A DNA stretch of 64,000 nucleotides from Paractinoplanes atraurantiacus (GTDB lineage: Bacteria; Actinomycetota; Actinomycetes; Mycobacteriales; Micromonosporaceae), in assembly GCF_900215205.1 (NCBI RefSeq), contig NZ_OBDY01000022.1, positions 62,001-126,000 on the forward strand. Direction: 5' to 3'. The notes beneath the pieces are model-generated. The model was not told the origin of the DNA, did not search any database, and saw only the letters and a program-made list of their open reading frames with translations. The translations under genes were made by a program, and so were the position numbers. Shown in pieces: positions 24,705-32,804 of the stretch; positions within the stretch are counted from its first letter, which is position 1, and each line of letters begins with the position of its first letter.

Positions 24705-25682
24705 TTAGCCGAAGGTGAAGCTGTACGTCTCGGCGGCGGGATCGAGGAACGTGATTTCCACAGTGTGATCGGTGATCGGGTCGGGCTGGCGCAGCAGTTG
24801 GTACAGGCGGCGGTCGCCGAGCGTGCCGTAGCCGTCGGCGTCGATGTCCTGGCCCGCCGCGGCGGCCGGCGGCTCGCCGTCGATGAGGATCTGGAAACGC
24901 ACGGGATGGGCGGCGCCGGCGACGATGTTCAGGTCGCGGGCGTGGAAGCGGTAGAGCAGGCGGGCGCCGGCCGTGTTGGAGACGGTGGCCTGCTCGTTCA
25001 TCGTCCAGTCGCCCTCCAGGGACCACTCGTTGAGGCCGAGCGTGTCCGGCAGCGCGTACTGGTGCGGCTTCCCGAGGACCAGGCCGTCGGGCGAGGCGAA
25101 GCGCTCGGTGCGGTCGTACCCGGTGTAGTTCTCCTGCGACTCCAGGGTCGACCAGTCGGCCGCCTCCTCCACCGGGCGCGGCTCGACGACGACCAGGTCG
25201 TGGCCGGGGTCGGCGCCGGCCTCGTGGAGCAGGCGCTGGATCGCTTTCTCCGTACGCTCGTACTCACCCTCGCCGAAGTGGTGGAACCGGATGTTCCCCT
25301 CGGCGTCGGCCAGATAAAGCGCCGGCCAGTAGTGGTTGTCGAAGGCCCGCCACACGCCGTACTCGTTGTCGAGGGCCACCGGGTAGTCGATGCTGTCGGC
25401 GCGCATCTCCCGGCGTACATCATCGAGGTCGTGCTCGAACCGGAACTCGGGCGTGTGCACGCCGAGAACGACAAGGCCCTGCGAGGCGTACTTCTCGTGC
25501 CAGGCCCGGACGTACGGCAGCTGGCGCAGCCAGTTGACGCAGGTGAAGGTCCAGAAGTTGACGAGAACGACCTTGCCGCGCAGGTCCTCCGTCCGCAGCG
25601 GCTCGCCGTTGAGCCAGCCCGTCGCACCGTCGAGCAGCGGCAGGCGGCCTTCCTTCGGCAGATGGTGTGTCCCTGAGAACAT
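24705..25682 (-). CDS. Thioredoxin-like protein with DipZ-type C-terminal domain; CxxW active site
   Basis: The 325-residue protein starts at ATG 25682, preceded by GGGGAGAAG. Residues 20-170 form a TlpA/DipZ-like redoxin fold (LRGKVVLVNFWTFTC, then VVLGVHTPEF and WPALYLADAEG). Residues 190-325 match the carbohydrate-binding-like C-terminal domain of DipZ (GLNEWSLEGDW, then AETYSFTFG). The active-site loop reads C48-V-N-W51, so the second cysteine of the usual CxxC is Trp. Dithiol exchange by the classic mechanism is therefore not possible. No signal peptide or CcdA-like membrane domain is present. Its function may be mono-cysteine redox, peroxidase-like or non-redox. Confidence 0.8.
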   Translation of the reverse strand: MFSGTHHLPKEGRLPLLDGATGWLNGEPLRTEDLRGKVVLVNFWTFTCVNWLRQLPYVRAWHEKYASQGLVVLGVHTPEFRFEHDLDDVRREMRADSIDYPVALDNEYGVWRAFDNHYWPALYLADAEGNIRFHHFGEGEYERTEKAIQRLLHEAGADPGHDLVVVEPRPVEEAADWSTLESQENYTGYDRTERFASPDGLVLGKPHQYALPDTLGLNEWSLEGDWTMNEQATVSNTAGARLLYRFHARDLNIVAGAAHPVRFQILIDGEPPAAAAGQDIDADGYGTLGDRRLYQLLRQPDPITDHTVEITFLDPAAETYSFTFG

Positions 25683-25800
25683 GGCTTCTCCCCTGTTTCG
25701 TGGTGCTCTCACCCTCGCGCCTCAGTACCCCGTGGCGCACCCGGGAGTTGCCCTGGTCCGTGTACGGGTCGTCACAGCGCTGAGCTTCGGCCCAGGGAAG

Positions 25801-25878
25801 TCAGAGCCGTCCTCGTCGGATGCCGAACGGGATGCCGACCGCGGCGATCACGGTGAGAATCGCCCCGATGACAGCCAT
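25801..25878 (-). CDS. Possible 25-residue single-helix membrane peptide
   Basis: In the spacer between the EamA and redoxin genes, a minus-strand reading frame from ATG 25878 to TGA at 25801 encodes 25 residues: a hydrophobic stretch (MAVIGAILTVIAAVGIPFG) followed by a basic tail (IRRGRL). AAAGGA occurs about 14 bases upstream. The pattern is that of very small membrane peptides often missed in annotation. Nothing else occupies 25683-25908. The evidence is only the composition and position. Confidence 0.3.
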   Translation of the reverse strand: MAVIGAILTVIAAVGIPFGIRRGRL

Positions 25879-25908
25879 CTCGACGCGATCGGTCCTTTCA
25901 GCGCCCGG

Positions 25909-26775
25909 TCAGGACATCGCATCGATACCCTCGCGTTCAGAACGGAAACCGCGGGGCACAGGGGCGGGCCGCCACAGGGCCAGCGCGTTCGCCAGGACCA
26001 CCAGCAAGATGCCGGCCCACTGGTGGAGAGCCAGGGCCTGGCCCAGCAGGATCAAGCCGGCCAGGGCGGCCATCACCGGGTGCACGCTCATGAAGACGCC
26101 GAACAGGCGGGGTGGGACGAAGCGGAGCACCACCAGGTCGGCGGCGTAGGGCACGACCGAGCTCAGGAGGCCGGCCGTGACGGCGTACGGCAAAGCCTCG
26201 AAGGTGATCGTCAACAGGACCGGAAGGTAGGCCAGGGCGGAGACGCAAGTCGCGACCGCGGGGGCCTGAAGGCCCGTCAGGCGGCGGCCGGCCAGGCGAT
26301 TGAGCAGGATGTACGCGGCCCAGCAGGCGGCCGCCAGGAGGCCGAGTCCGATGCCGGTGAAGTCGCTGGCCGGGCCCGGGAGCACGAGAACGTGGACGCC
26401 GAAGCCGGCGACGGCCGCGCACAGCAGGTCGCGGCGGGTGCGTGAGCCGGCCAGGGCGACGGCGAGCGGGCCGAGGAATTCCAGCGTCACCGCGAGGCCC
26501 AGGCCGATCCGGTCGATCGCGGTGTAGAGGCTGAGGTTCATGGTGGCGAAGACCAGGCCCAGCAGCAGTACGGGCCACCACTGCCCCCACGAGAAGCGGC
26601 GCACATCGGGGCGGGCGACGGGCAACAGGACGGCCGCGGCGACGAACTGGCGGACGGCGACCACCCCGGCCGGTCCCATCGTGGGAAAGGCGTGCGCGCC
26701 CACGGCCGCGCCGGCCTGGTTGCTGGCGGCGCTGGTGAGCATGGTCGCGATGCCCGCGGTGGCTCTGGCGTTCAT
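25909..26775 (-). CDS. EamA-family (DMT) transporter
   Basis: The 288-residue protein has ten predicted membrane helices arranged as two EamA repeats. Examples are PVLLLGLVFATMNLSLYTAID, LAVTLEFLGPLAVAL, GLGLLAAACWAAYILLNRLAG and GVFMSVHPVMAALAGLILLGQ. It matches the RhtA-like branch, which exports amino acids or small metabolites. The start is ATG 26775, with GTG 26781 two codons earlier as an alternative. It is divergent from a LysR-type regulator 69 bp away, the classic arrangement in which the regulator controls the exporter. Confidence 0.88.
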   Translation of the reverse strand: MNARATAGIATMLTSAASNQAGAAVGAHAFPTMGPAGVVAVRQFVAAAVLLPVARPDVRRFSWGQWWPVLLLGLVFATMNLSLYTAIDRIGLGLAVTLEFLGPLAVALAGSRTRRDLLCAAVAGFGVHVLVLPGPASDFTGIGLGLLAAACWAAYILLNRLAGRRLTGLQAPAVATCVSALAYLPVLLTITFEALPYAVTAGLLSSVVPYAADLVVLRFVPPRLFGVFMSVHPVMAALAGLILLGQALALHQWAGILLVVLANALALWRPAPVPRGFRSEREGIDAMS

Positions 26776-26844
26776 GCTCACCAGCCTCGGCCTCGCGCGC
26801 GCCGTCGAGAAATGCGTTCGGCCGCCGGTCTATACGCTGAGCGC
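26776..26844. promoter_or_regulatory. Divergent promoter region of EamA exporter and LysR regulator
   Basis: The 69-bp spacer must hold both promoters and the LysR operator. TATACG at about 26831-26836 is a possible -10 element for the regulator, very close to its ATG at 26845. No convincing T-N11-A palindrome stands out by eye. Confidence 0.4.
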
Positions 26845-27732
26845 ATGAATCTGCGGCAGCTCGAGGCGCTGGTGGCGGTGGCCGACGCGGGCACGTTCAC
26901 CGACGCCGCGGTGGCGCTCGGCATGTCGCAGGCCTCGGTGTCGCGGGCGGTCGCCGCGCTGGAGGCGTCGCTCGGGGCCCGCCTCCTGCACCGCACGACC
27001 CGTCAGGTCTCGCTGACCGCGACCGGGGCGCGAGTGCTGCCGATCGCCCGGCGGGTGCTTTCGGAGGTCGCCCATCTCACGCTGACTGCCACTCGTTCTT
27101 TCTCCGAGCTTCGGGTGGGGTACGCCTGGGCGGCGCTCGGCAAGCACACGCGGCGGCTCCAGAAGGCCTGGCCTCACCCGGACGTGCCACTGGTCTTCGT
27201 CCAGTCCGGCACGGAGACCGCGGGCCTGGCCGAGGGATCGGCGGATGTGGCGGTGCTGCGGCGGCCGCTCGACGACGACCGCTTCGAGACGGCGCTGGTC
27301 GGCACCGAGTCGCGCTACGCGGCGGTGGCCACCGACAACGCGCTGGCCCGCCGGCGTACGGTCCGGATCAGCGACCTGGCCCGCTACACGGTGGCCCTGG
27401 ACAGCCGCACCGGCACCACGACGGCCTCGCTGTGGCCGGCCGGGTCGGGGCCGGCCTCGACCCGGGAGACGCACGGGGTCGACGAGTGGCTGACGCTGAT
27501 CGCGGCCGGGCAGGCGGTCGGGGTCACGTCGGAGGCGACGGCCAACCAGAACCCGCGGCCGGGGGTCGCGTATCGGGCGGTCCGCGACGCCCCGCGCATT
27601 TCGGTGTGGCTGGCCTGGTGGCGCGATGACCCGCCGTACGGCCTGACCGAGTTAATCGCTCTCGCGCGCGGTGCCTATCAGCCCTCCGACCAGGGCCCGC
27701 AGGCCTTCGGGGTAGACATCGCGGGCCACTAG
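26845..27732 (+). CDS. LysR-family transcriptional regulator
   Basis: The 295-residue protein has an N-terminal LysR helix-turn-helix (MNLRQLEALVAVADAGTFTD; ALGMSQASVSRAVAALEASL; LLHRTTRQVSLT). A periplasmic-binding-like effector domain starts at about residue 90 (LRVGYAWAAL) and includes EWLTLIAAGQAVGVT. It likely controls the divergent EamA exporter gene. Its 3' end overlaps the convergent TetR gene by 81 bp, so the last 27 codons double as antisense to that gene. Confidence 0.9.
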   Translation: MNLRQLEALVAVADAGTFTDAAVALGMSQASVSRAVAALEASLGARLLHRTTRQVSLTATGARVLPIARRVLSEVAHLTLTATRSFSELRVGYAWAALGKHTRRLQKAWPHPDVPLVFVQSGTETAGLAEGSADVAVLRRPLDDDRFETALVGTESRYAAVATDNALARRRTVRISDLARYTVALDSRTGTTTASLWPAGSGPASTRETHGVDEWLTLIAAGQAVGVTSEATANQNPRPGVAYRAVRDAPRISVWLAWWRDDPPYGLTELIALARGAYQPSDQGPQAFGVDIAGH

Positions 27733-28299
27733 CTCGGGCCAGCGCTCACCGATGGCGGCCAGGGTGGGCACGCGCTCGGGGTCGAAGTCGGTGAACGTGA
27801 TGTCCCCGCGCCGGGCCGAGCGGGCGCGGACCAGGATCTCGCCGACGGTGTAATACCAGATCGTCCGGAAGACGTCGACGGCCTGCTCGCGGGTGAGTCC
27901 GCAGCCGACCGCGCCGTCCAGGATGGCTTCGACGAGACGCAGCGCCGGGGCGCGGAGCCGCCCGACGAAGCCGTCGACAGTGAGCACCTCGGCCGCCCAC
28001 GGCCACTCGGCCAGGCCGTCGTGCAGGGCCTGGGCGGCGGCGACGACCCGCTCCCGTGGGTCGCCGGGAAGGTCGGGCGGGGCGGCCTGCTCGGCATACT
28101 CGTTCAACAACAGAAGAAGAAGGGCTTCCTTGTCGCGGACGTGGTGGTAGAGCGTGGTCGGCCCGATGCCCAGCTCGGCGGCCAGGCGGCGGATCGTCAG
28201 TTTCTCCCAGCCGTCGTCGTCGATCAGGCGGCGTGCGGTGGTGAGGATCTCCGCGCGGGAGGTCACCGGCGGGCGTCCGGTTCTTGGCACGTTCACCAT
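27652..28299 (-). CDS. TetR-family transcriptional regulator
   Basis: The 215-residue protein has a TetR N-terminal DNA-binding domain (SRAEILTTARRLIDDDGWEKLTIRRLAAELGIGPTTLYHHV) and a TetR_C-like helical ligand domain. ATG 28299 gives a compact N-terminus (MVNVPRTGRPPVTS). It is divergent from a DHA2-type exporter 36 bp away and is the probable repressor of that exporter. A near-palindrome covering the exporter's start codon is a candidate operator. Confidence 0.9.
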   Translation of the reverse strand: MVNVPRTGRPPVTSRAEILTTARRLIDDDGWEKLTIRRLAAELGIGPTTLYHHVRDKEALLLLLLNEYAEQAAPPDLPGDPRERVVAAAQALHDGLAEWPWAAEVLTVDGFVGRLRAPALRLVEAILDGAVGCGLTREQAVDVFRTIWYYTVGEILVRARSARRGDITFTDFDPERVPTLAAIGERWPELVARDVYPEGLRALVGGLIGTARESD

Positions 28300-28326
28300 C
28301 TTGCCCCGGCCGGACGTCGGTACTAC

Positions 28327-28346
28327 TTTTCGAACATGTTCCGAAA
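28327..28346. promoter_or_regulatory. Candidate TetR operator overlapping the MFS start codon
   Basis: TTTTCGAACATGTTCCGAAA is a 20-bp imperfect palindrome with 8 of 10 base pairs matching around the centre ACATGT. The ATG at its centre is the start codon of the exporter gene. Position between a TetR gene and its divergent exporter makes an operator role likely; autoregulation and repression could both be exerted here. Confidence 0.55.
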
Positions 28347-29715
28347 GTCGCTCACGCTCACCGTCGTGGCCGTGGTGGGTTTCATGGTGTCGCTTGATCT
28401 CTCGGTCGTGAACGTCGGCCTTCCGGCGATCCGGGCCGGCCTCGGCTTCGGCACCACCGGGCTCACCTGGGTCATCCACGCGTACGCGCTCGCCTTCGGC
28501 GGGCTCCTCCTGCTCGGTGGCAAGGCCGCCGACCGCTACGGCCGCCGTCGTGTGCTGATGCTCGGCCTGGCCCTGTTCGCCGTCGCCTCCCTGGCCGGCG
28601 GCTTCGCCCAGTCACCGGGCCAGCTCGTCGCCGCCCGCTTCGCCCAGGGCATCGGCGCCGCCGCGCTCGCCCCGGCCTCCCTGGCCCTGCTCACGGCCAC
28701 CTTCCCCAGCGGCCGGGCGCGCGTGCGGGCCTTCGGCGTCTGGGCCGCCACCAACGCGGCCGGCGGCGCCCTCGGCGTCCTCATCGGCGGCGTGCTCACC
28801 CAGTGGGCCGGCTGGCGCTGGGTCATGTTCGTCAGCGTCCCGATGGCGCTGCTCGCGCTGGCCCTGACCGTGCGCGGCGTCGCCCCCGACACCCCGGTCG
28901 CCCCGCGCGGGCGCCCCGACGCGGCCGGCGCCGTGCTGGCCACCACCGGCATGACCGTGCTGGTCTACGCGATCGTCCGCCAGTCGTGGCTCTGGGCCGC
29001 CCCGGCCCTGCTCCTGCTGGCCGCCTTCGTCCTGGTCGAGCGCCGGACCACCCGTGACCCGCTGGTCCGCCCGGGCCTGCTCACCAACCGCTCGGTGGCC
29101 GGCGCCAACGCGTACAACCTGCTGGTCGGCGCGGCGATGGCCGCGGCCTTCTACTTCGCGTCGCTCTACCTGCAGGGCGTGCTCGGCATCGGCCCGGCCC
29201 TGACCGGCGTGATGTTCCTGCCCTTCGCGCTGGGCGTGGTCGCCGGCTCGGTGCTGGCCGTGCGCCTGGGCTACCGCTTCCCGCCCCGGCTCCTGCTCAT
29301 CGTGGGGGCCCTGCTGACCGCGGCCGGCTTCGCCTGGTTCTCCCGGATCAGCCCTGACGGCGACTTCACCACCGACATCCTCGGCCCGTCCCTGCTGGCC
29401 AGCCTGGGCTTCGGTCTCTGCCTGGCCCCGATCGTCTCGATCGCCACCGCCGGCGTGGCCCCGCACGAGTCCGGCATGGCGTCGGGCCTGCTGAACAGCT
29501 CCCGCCAGATCGGCGCCTCCCTGGGCCTGGCCGTCCTGGGCACCACCGCCGCCCATCGCACCGGCGCCATCGCCACCCCGGCTTCGCTGACCGACGGCTA
29601 CGCCTCGGGCCTGGCCCTGTGCGCCGCCCTCCTGCTCGCGGCGGCGCTCATCGCCGTGACTGTCCTCCCCCGCCCCGTCACGCGGCCGCGGGGCCTTGCG
29701 GCCCCACGGCCTTGA
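28336..29715 (+). CDS. MFS exporter, EmrB/QacA (DHA2, 14-helix) family
   Basis: The 459-residue membrane protein has the family signatures SLDLSVVNVGLPAIRAGLGF in helix 1, the motif-A loop GGKAADRYGRRRVLM, helix 4-5 ARFAQGIGAAALAPASLAL and the motif-C region GGALGVLIGGVLTQWAGWRW. Late in the sequence it has GMASGLLNSSRQIGASLGLAVLG. It should export drugs or metabolites using the proton gradient. It is divergent from, and probably repressed by, the adjacent TetR protein. A short GC hairpin lies inside its last codons. Confidence 0.92.
   Translation: MFRKSLTLTVVAVVGFMVSLDLSVVNVGLPAIRAGLGFGTTGLTWVIHAYALAFGGLLLLGGKAADRYGRRRVLMLGLALFAVASLAGGFAQSPGQLVAARFAQGIGAAALAPASLALLTATFPSGRARVRAFGVWAATNAAGGALGVLIGGVLTQWAGWRWVMFVSVPMALLALALTVRGVAPDTPVAPRGRPDAAGAVLATTGMTVLVYAIVRQSWLWAAPALLLLAAFVLVERRTTRDPLVRPGLLTNRSVAGANAYNLLVGAAMAAAFYFASLYLQGVLGIGPALTGVMFLPFALGVVAGSVLAVRLGYRFPPRLLLIVGALLTAAGFAWFSRISPDGDFTTDILGPSLLASLGFGLCLAPIVSIATAGVAPHESGMASGLLNSSRQIGASLGLAVLGTTAAHRTGAIATPASLTDGYASGLALCAALLLAAALIAVTVLPRPVTRPRGLAAPRP
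29690..29705 (+). terminator. Possible terminator hairpin at the 3' end of the MFS gene
   Basis: GGGGCC-TTGC-GGCCCC forms a 6-bp GC stem with a 4-base loop, ten bases before the stop codon. It separates two convergent genes. Being inside coding sequence and short, it is a weak call. Confidence 0.35.
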
Positions 29716-29725
29716 GGGGTGGACG

Positions 29726-30640
29726 TCAGGCCTGCGCGCGCCAACTGGTCGGAATGCCGGGCACGCCGACCGCGCGCCGCTGCTTGCCGGCCGCGTCGAC
29801 CACGTAGACCTGCGGGTCGGTCACCTCGGAGTAGGTGTCGCCGGTGTCCGGGTCGGTCACCGTGCTCACCTGACTCTCGCTGTAGGCCAGCCACTTGCCG
29901 TCCGCCGACCAGACCACGTTGCCCTCGGCCACGTCCGGCGTGTCGGTGAGCCGCTTCTTGGCGCCGGTCGCGACGTCGACCAGCCACAGGTCGTCACCGG
30001 ACGACACCGCCAGCTTGCCGTTCCTCGGGTTCCAGTCCACGGTGTCGGCGGCCGGCAGGTCACTCACCGCGCGGTTGGCGGAACCGTCCGCCTTCCACAC
30101 CTGCACGCCCGGTGCCACCCGGCTCGCGGTAGCGATCCGCTTGCCCTGCGGACCCCACGAGAAGGACAGGTTGGTGCCCCCGTTGCCGCCGGTGATGGCG
30201 GTGAGGGAGCCTCCGAGGTCCCTCTTGTAGATGTCACCGCAGGCCTCGAAACCGATGCCGGCGCCATCGGGCGACCAGCGGGGACTCGAGGGTCCGCACG
30301 GCGCCTGAGAGAACGACTGCGCTCCGGTGCCATCGGCGGCAGCCGTGTAGACGGCGTCGAAGAAATCGTCCGGGCCGCGGGTGACGAAGGCGATGCGCTG
30401 ACCGTCCGGGGAGTAGTCGGGCGACGAAGACCACTGGACGGTGAGGTTGAGGTCGGTGAGCGCGCTGCCGTCAGGCAGAACGCTCTGCACCTCGCCGCTG
30501 CCGTGCGGCGAGTCCACCGTCCGGATGAACAGGAGGCGACCTTCGGGCTGGGCTGCGGGTGCGGCGCTGGCGACGACCGGCGTACCGGCCAGGAATGCCG
30601 TGATCGCCCCCGCGACGATCAAGATTCTATTCCTTTGCAT
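29726..30640 (-). CDS. Secreted TolB/WD40-like beta-propeller protein
   Basis: The 304-residue protein has a signal peptide (MQRNRILIVAGAITAFLAG, ending near ASAAPAA) and repeated TolB-type blade motifs such as SPDYSPDGQRIAFVTRG, SPRWSPDGAGIGFE, NVVWSADGKWLAYSE and DTVDWNPRNGKLAVSSG. It has five or six blades of about 45 residues. Such propellers bind proteins or ligands and usually lack catalysis alone. It is the second gene of a two-gene minus-strand unit, 53 bp after another secreted propeller-like protein. The GC content is slightly lower than its neighbours. Confidence 0.82.
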   Translation of the reverse strand: MQRNRILIVAGAITAFLAGTPVVASAAPAAQPEGRLLFIRTVDSPHGSGEVQSVLPDGSALTDLNLTVQWSSSPDYSPDGQRIAFVTRGPDDFFDAVYTAAADGTGAQSFSQAPCGPSSPRWSPDGAGIGFEACGDIYKRDLGGSLTAITGGNGGTNLSFSWGPQGKRIATASRVAPGVQVWKADGSANRAVSDLPAADTVDWNPRNGKLAVSSGDDLWLVDVATGAKKRLTDTPDVAEGNVVWSADGKWLAYSESQVSTVTDPDTGDTYSEVTDPQVYVVDAAGKQRRAVGVPGIPTSWRAQA

Positions 30641-30693
30641 GTCCAAGATCCTGGCATTCCACTGTGTACGCCCGCCACCCCGCTCACGCAGCG

Positions 30694-31707
30694 TCACTGC
30701 TGGAAGGAGCGCTTCCAGTAGACGTACCCGGTGTAGAAGGTGTTGATCAGGTAGATCCGGTTCTGAATCGCCGTGAGCCACACGTTGTGTGAAGTCGGCA
30801 CGTTGCCGGTCGCGACGGACCAGGCGCCGCTCCAGGCCCCGTTAGCGAAGATCTGGGTCAGCAGGATCGGTGAGCTGCCGGTCTGCGGGTCGACGGCGCC
30901 GCCGCTGAGCCATACGGCGACCTCGCCGGAGCCGTTGTCGGTCAGCGCCACCGCGGGCGTTCCGGCGGCCGGGGTGTTCAGCGTGCCGAGGCGGGCCGGG
31001 TTCGTCCACTGGCTGCTGCCGTAGGTCTGGCGCTGCCAGTAGATCTGACCGTCGGTTCCCCGGTGGATCGAGACGAGCTGGTTCCAGTTCGGGTTGAAGG
31101 TCACGCTGTTGGCGGTGTAGCTCTGCGCGTACGGCAGCGTCTGCGGTGCGGCCCAGGTGGTCCCGTCGAAGTACATGCCCCACTGGTTCAAGCCGACGGC
31201 GTCGCCCCAGGTCAGGTACATCTGGTTGCCGTTGAGCCGGGTGACCGACGGCGACAGTGTGTCCTCGGTGCGCGCGTTGTTCGGCACCCGGGTCCAGTTG
31301 CCGCGAACGTTGTCGGCGTTGGCCGGCACCGGAATGCGCCGGTAGTAGATGTAGCCGTCGCTGCCGGTGTGGAAGACGAAGAAGCCGGCGTTGGTCCACA
31401 CGATCCGGGGCGCGGCATACGTCGTGGTCGACGGCAACTGCAGCGGCACGCTGTGGTTGATCGCGATGTAGATGTTGGTGTTCCCGTAGCCCCGCCAGAC
31501 CTGCATCAGATTGCCGTTGTTCAGATCCCGGGCCTCCGAGATGGTGTCGGCGGACCGCAGCGGCGTGTCGTTCTCGATCTCCGCCGCCCAGGCCGCGTCC
31601 TCACCCGGTTGCAGGGCCAGTGCGGGAGCGGCGGTGAAGGCCAGCACCGCCCCGACCGCGAAGAGAGTGGTCGCCACGAACCCGGCACGTCTACCCGTCT
31701 TCAACAT
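30694..31707 (-). CDS. Secreted propeller-like protein, possibly lectin-type
   Basis: The 337-residue protein starts at ATG 31707 after a strong ribosome-binding site (GGAGGAAGGGAAG). It has a signal peptide (TTLFAVGAVLAFTAAPALA). The mature part shows repeats of about 48 residues ending in Tyr/Trp-rich strands: NIYIAINHS, GYIYYRRI, QWGMYFDG, QIYWQRQ and GYVYWKRS. This pattern resembles the seven-bladed PLL/fucose-binding lectin propellers, in which each blade has a DGxxYxR-like motif. No catalytic motif is seen. The composition is richer in Asn/Thr and lower in GC than neighbouring genes. It may bind extracellular glycans; the assignment is by repeat pattern only. Confidence 0.65.
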   Translation of the reverse strand: MLKTGRRAGFVATTLFAVGAVLAFTAAPALALQPGEDAAWAAEIENDTPLRSADTISEARDLNNGNLMQVWRGYGNTNIYIAINHSVPLQLPSTTTYAAPRIVWTNAGFFVFHTGSDGYIYYRRIPVPANADNVRGNWTRVPNNARTEDTLSPSVTRLNGNQMYLTWGDAVGLNQWGMYFDGTTWAAPQTLPYAQSYTANSVTFNPNWNQLVSIHRGTDGQIYWQRQTYGSSQWTNPARLGTLNTPAAGTPAVALTDNGSGEVAVWLSGGAVDPQTGSSPILLTQIFANGAWSGAWSVATGNVPTSHNVWLTAIQNRIYLINTFYTGYVYWKRSFQQ

Positions 31708-31817
31708 TTCTTCCCTTCCTCCATCGGACCCTCCACAAGGGCTCGCAGAAGTCCACGCCGCTGTTCTCAGGAAGTTCGAAGCAAGTGATCAGGCTCCCAG
31801 TTGGAGGACGTACGGTG

Positions 31818-32777
31818 ATGACCATGAGGATTGTCGTGTTGGACGACTATCAGCGGGTGGCCCGGGAGTATGGGCCGTTCGGCAGCCTGGGGGCCGACGT
31901 CGAGGTGCTGCACGAGCATCTCGCCGATGAGGACGAGCTGGCGGACGCTCTGCGCGGGGCCGATGTCGTGGTGGCCATGCGGGAGCGGACGGCCTTCACC
32001 GCCTCGCTGTTCGGGAAGCTGCCCGACCTGCGGCTTCTGGTCACGACGGGGATGGCCAACGCGGCCATCGATCTTTCGGCGGCGGCTGAGCGCGGGGTCA
32101 CCGTCACCGGCACTCAGATGTACGGGTCCACGAAGAGTTCCAACACCACGGAACTCACCTGGGCGCTCATCCTGGCCGTCCGCCGGCATGTGGTGGTCGA
32201 GGACCGGGCGCTGCGGGACGGGCGCTGGCAGACCACTGTCGGCGTCGATCTGGCCGGCAGCACGCTCGGTGTGCTCGGGCTGGGGCGGCTGGGCCGGCAG
32301 ATCGCGCGGATCGGGCAGGCCTTCGACATGCGGGTGATCGCCTGGAGCCAGAATCTGACGGCCGAGCGGGCCGAGGAAGCCGGCGTCACTTATGTCGGCA
32401 AAGACCAGCTTTTCGCCGAGAGTGACGTCCTGACGATCCACCTCAAGCTCAGCGACCGCACGAAAGGGCTGGTCGGCGCGGCCGAGCTGGGCGCCATGAA
32501 ACCGAGCTCGGTGCTGGTCAACACGTCGCGAGGGCCGATCGTCGACCAGGGGGCGCTGATCGCCGCGCTCACGGCCCGGACGATCGCCGGGGCCGGGCTG
32601 GACGTCTACGACGAGGAGCCGCTGCCGCTGGGCAACCCGCTGCGGGGCGCGCCGAACACCGTGCTGCTGCCCCATCTGGGCTACGTGACCGAGGCCGGCC
32701 TGCGAACCATGTACGAGCAGGTGGTCGAGGACATCGCGGCCTGGCGCGACGGGAAGCCGGTAAGGGTGTTGATTTGA
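31818..32777 (+). CDS. D-2-hydroxyacid dehydrogenase family protein
   Basis: The 319-residue protein starts at ATG 31818, with GGAGG ten bases upstream. It has the NAD-binding loop LGVLGLGRLGRQIARIG near residue 145 and the catalytic-domain motifs LLVTTGMANAAID, LVNTSRGPIVDQGAL (Arg of the active site), AGLDVYDEEPLP (Glu) and LLPHLGYVT (His). In the last motif the usual G after H-L is present and the acid-base His is intact. The substrate is a 2-hydroxy/2-keto acid or phosphoglycerate-like compound. It precedes an AraC regulator and the aromatic-degradation genes, but a direct role there is not evident. Confidence 0.87.
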   Translation: MTMRIVVLDDYQRVAREYGPFGSLGADVEVLHEHLADEDELADALRGADVVVAMRERTAFTASLFGKLPDLRLLVTTGMANAAIDLSAAAERGVTVTGTQMYGSTKSSNTTELTWALILAVRRHVVVEDRALRDGRWQTTVGVDLAGSTLGVLGLGRLGRQIARIGQAFDMRVIAWSQNLTAERAEEAGVTYVGKDQLFAESDVLTIHLKLSDRTKGLVGAAELGAMKPSSVLVNTSRGPIVDQGALIAALTARTIAGAGLDVYDEEPLPLGNPLRGAPNTVLLPHLGYVTEAGLRTMYEQVVEDIAAWRDGKPVRVLI

Positions 32778-32804
32778 TCATCGGTTTGGGGCTATGACGT
32801 GGCG

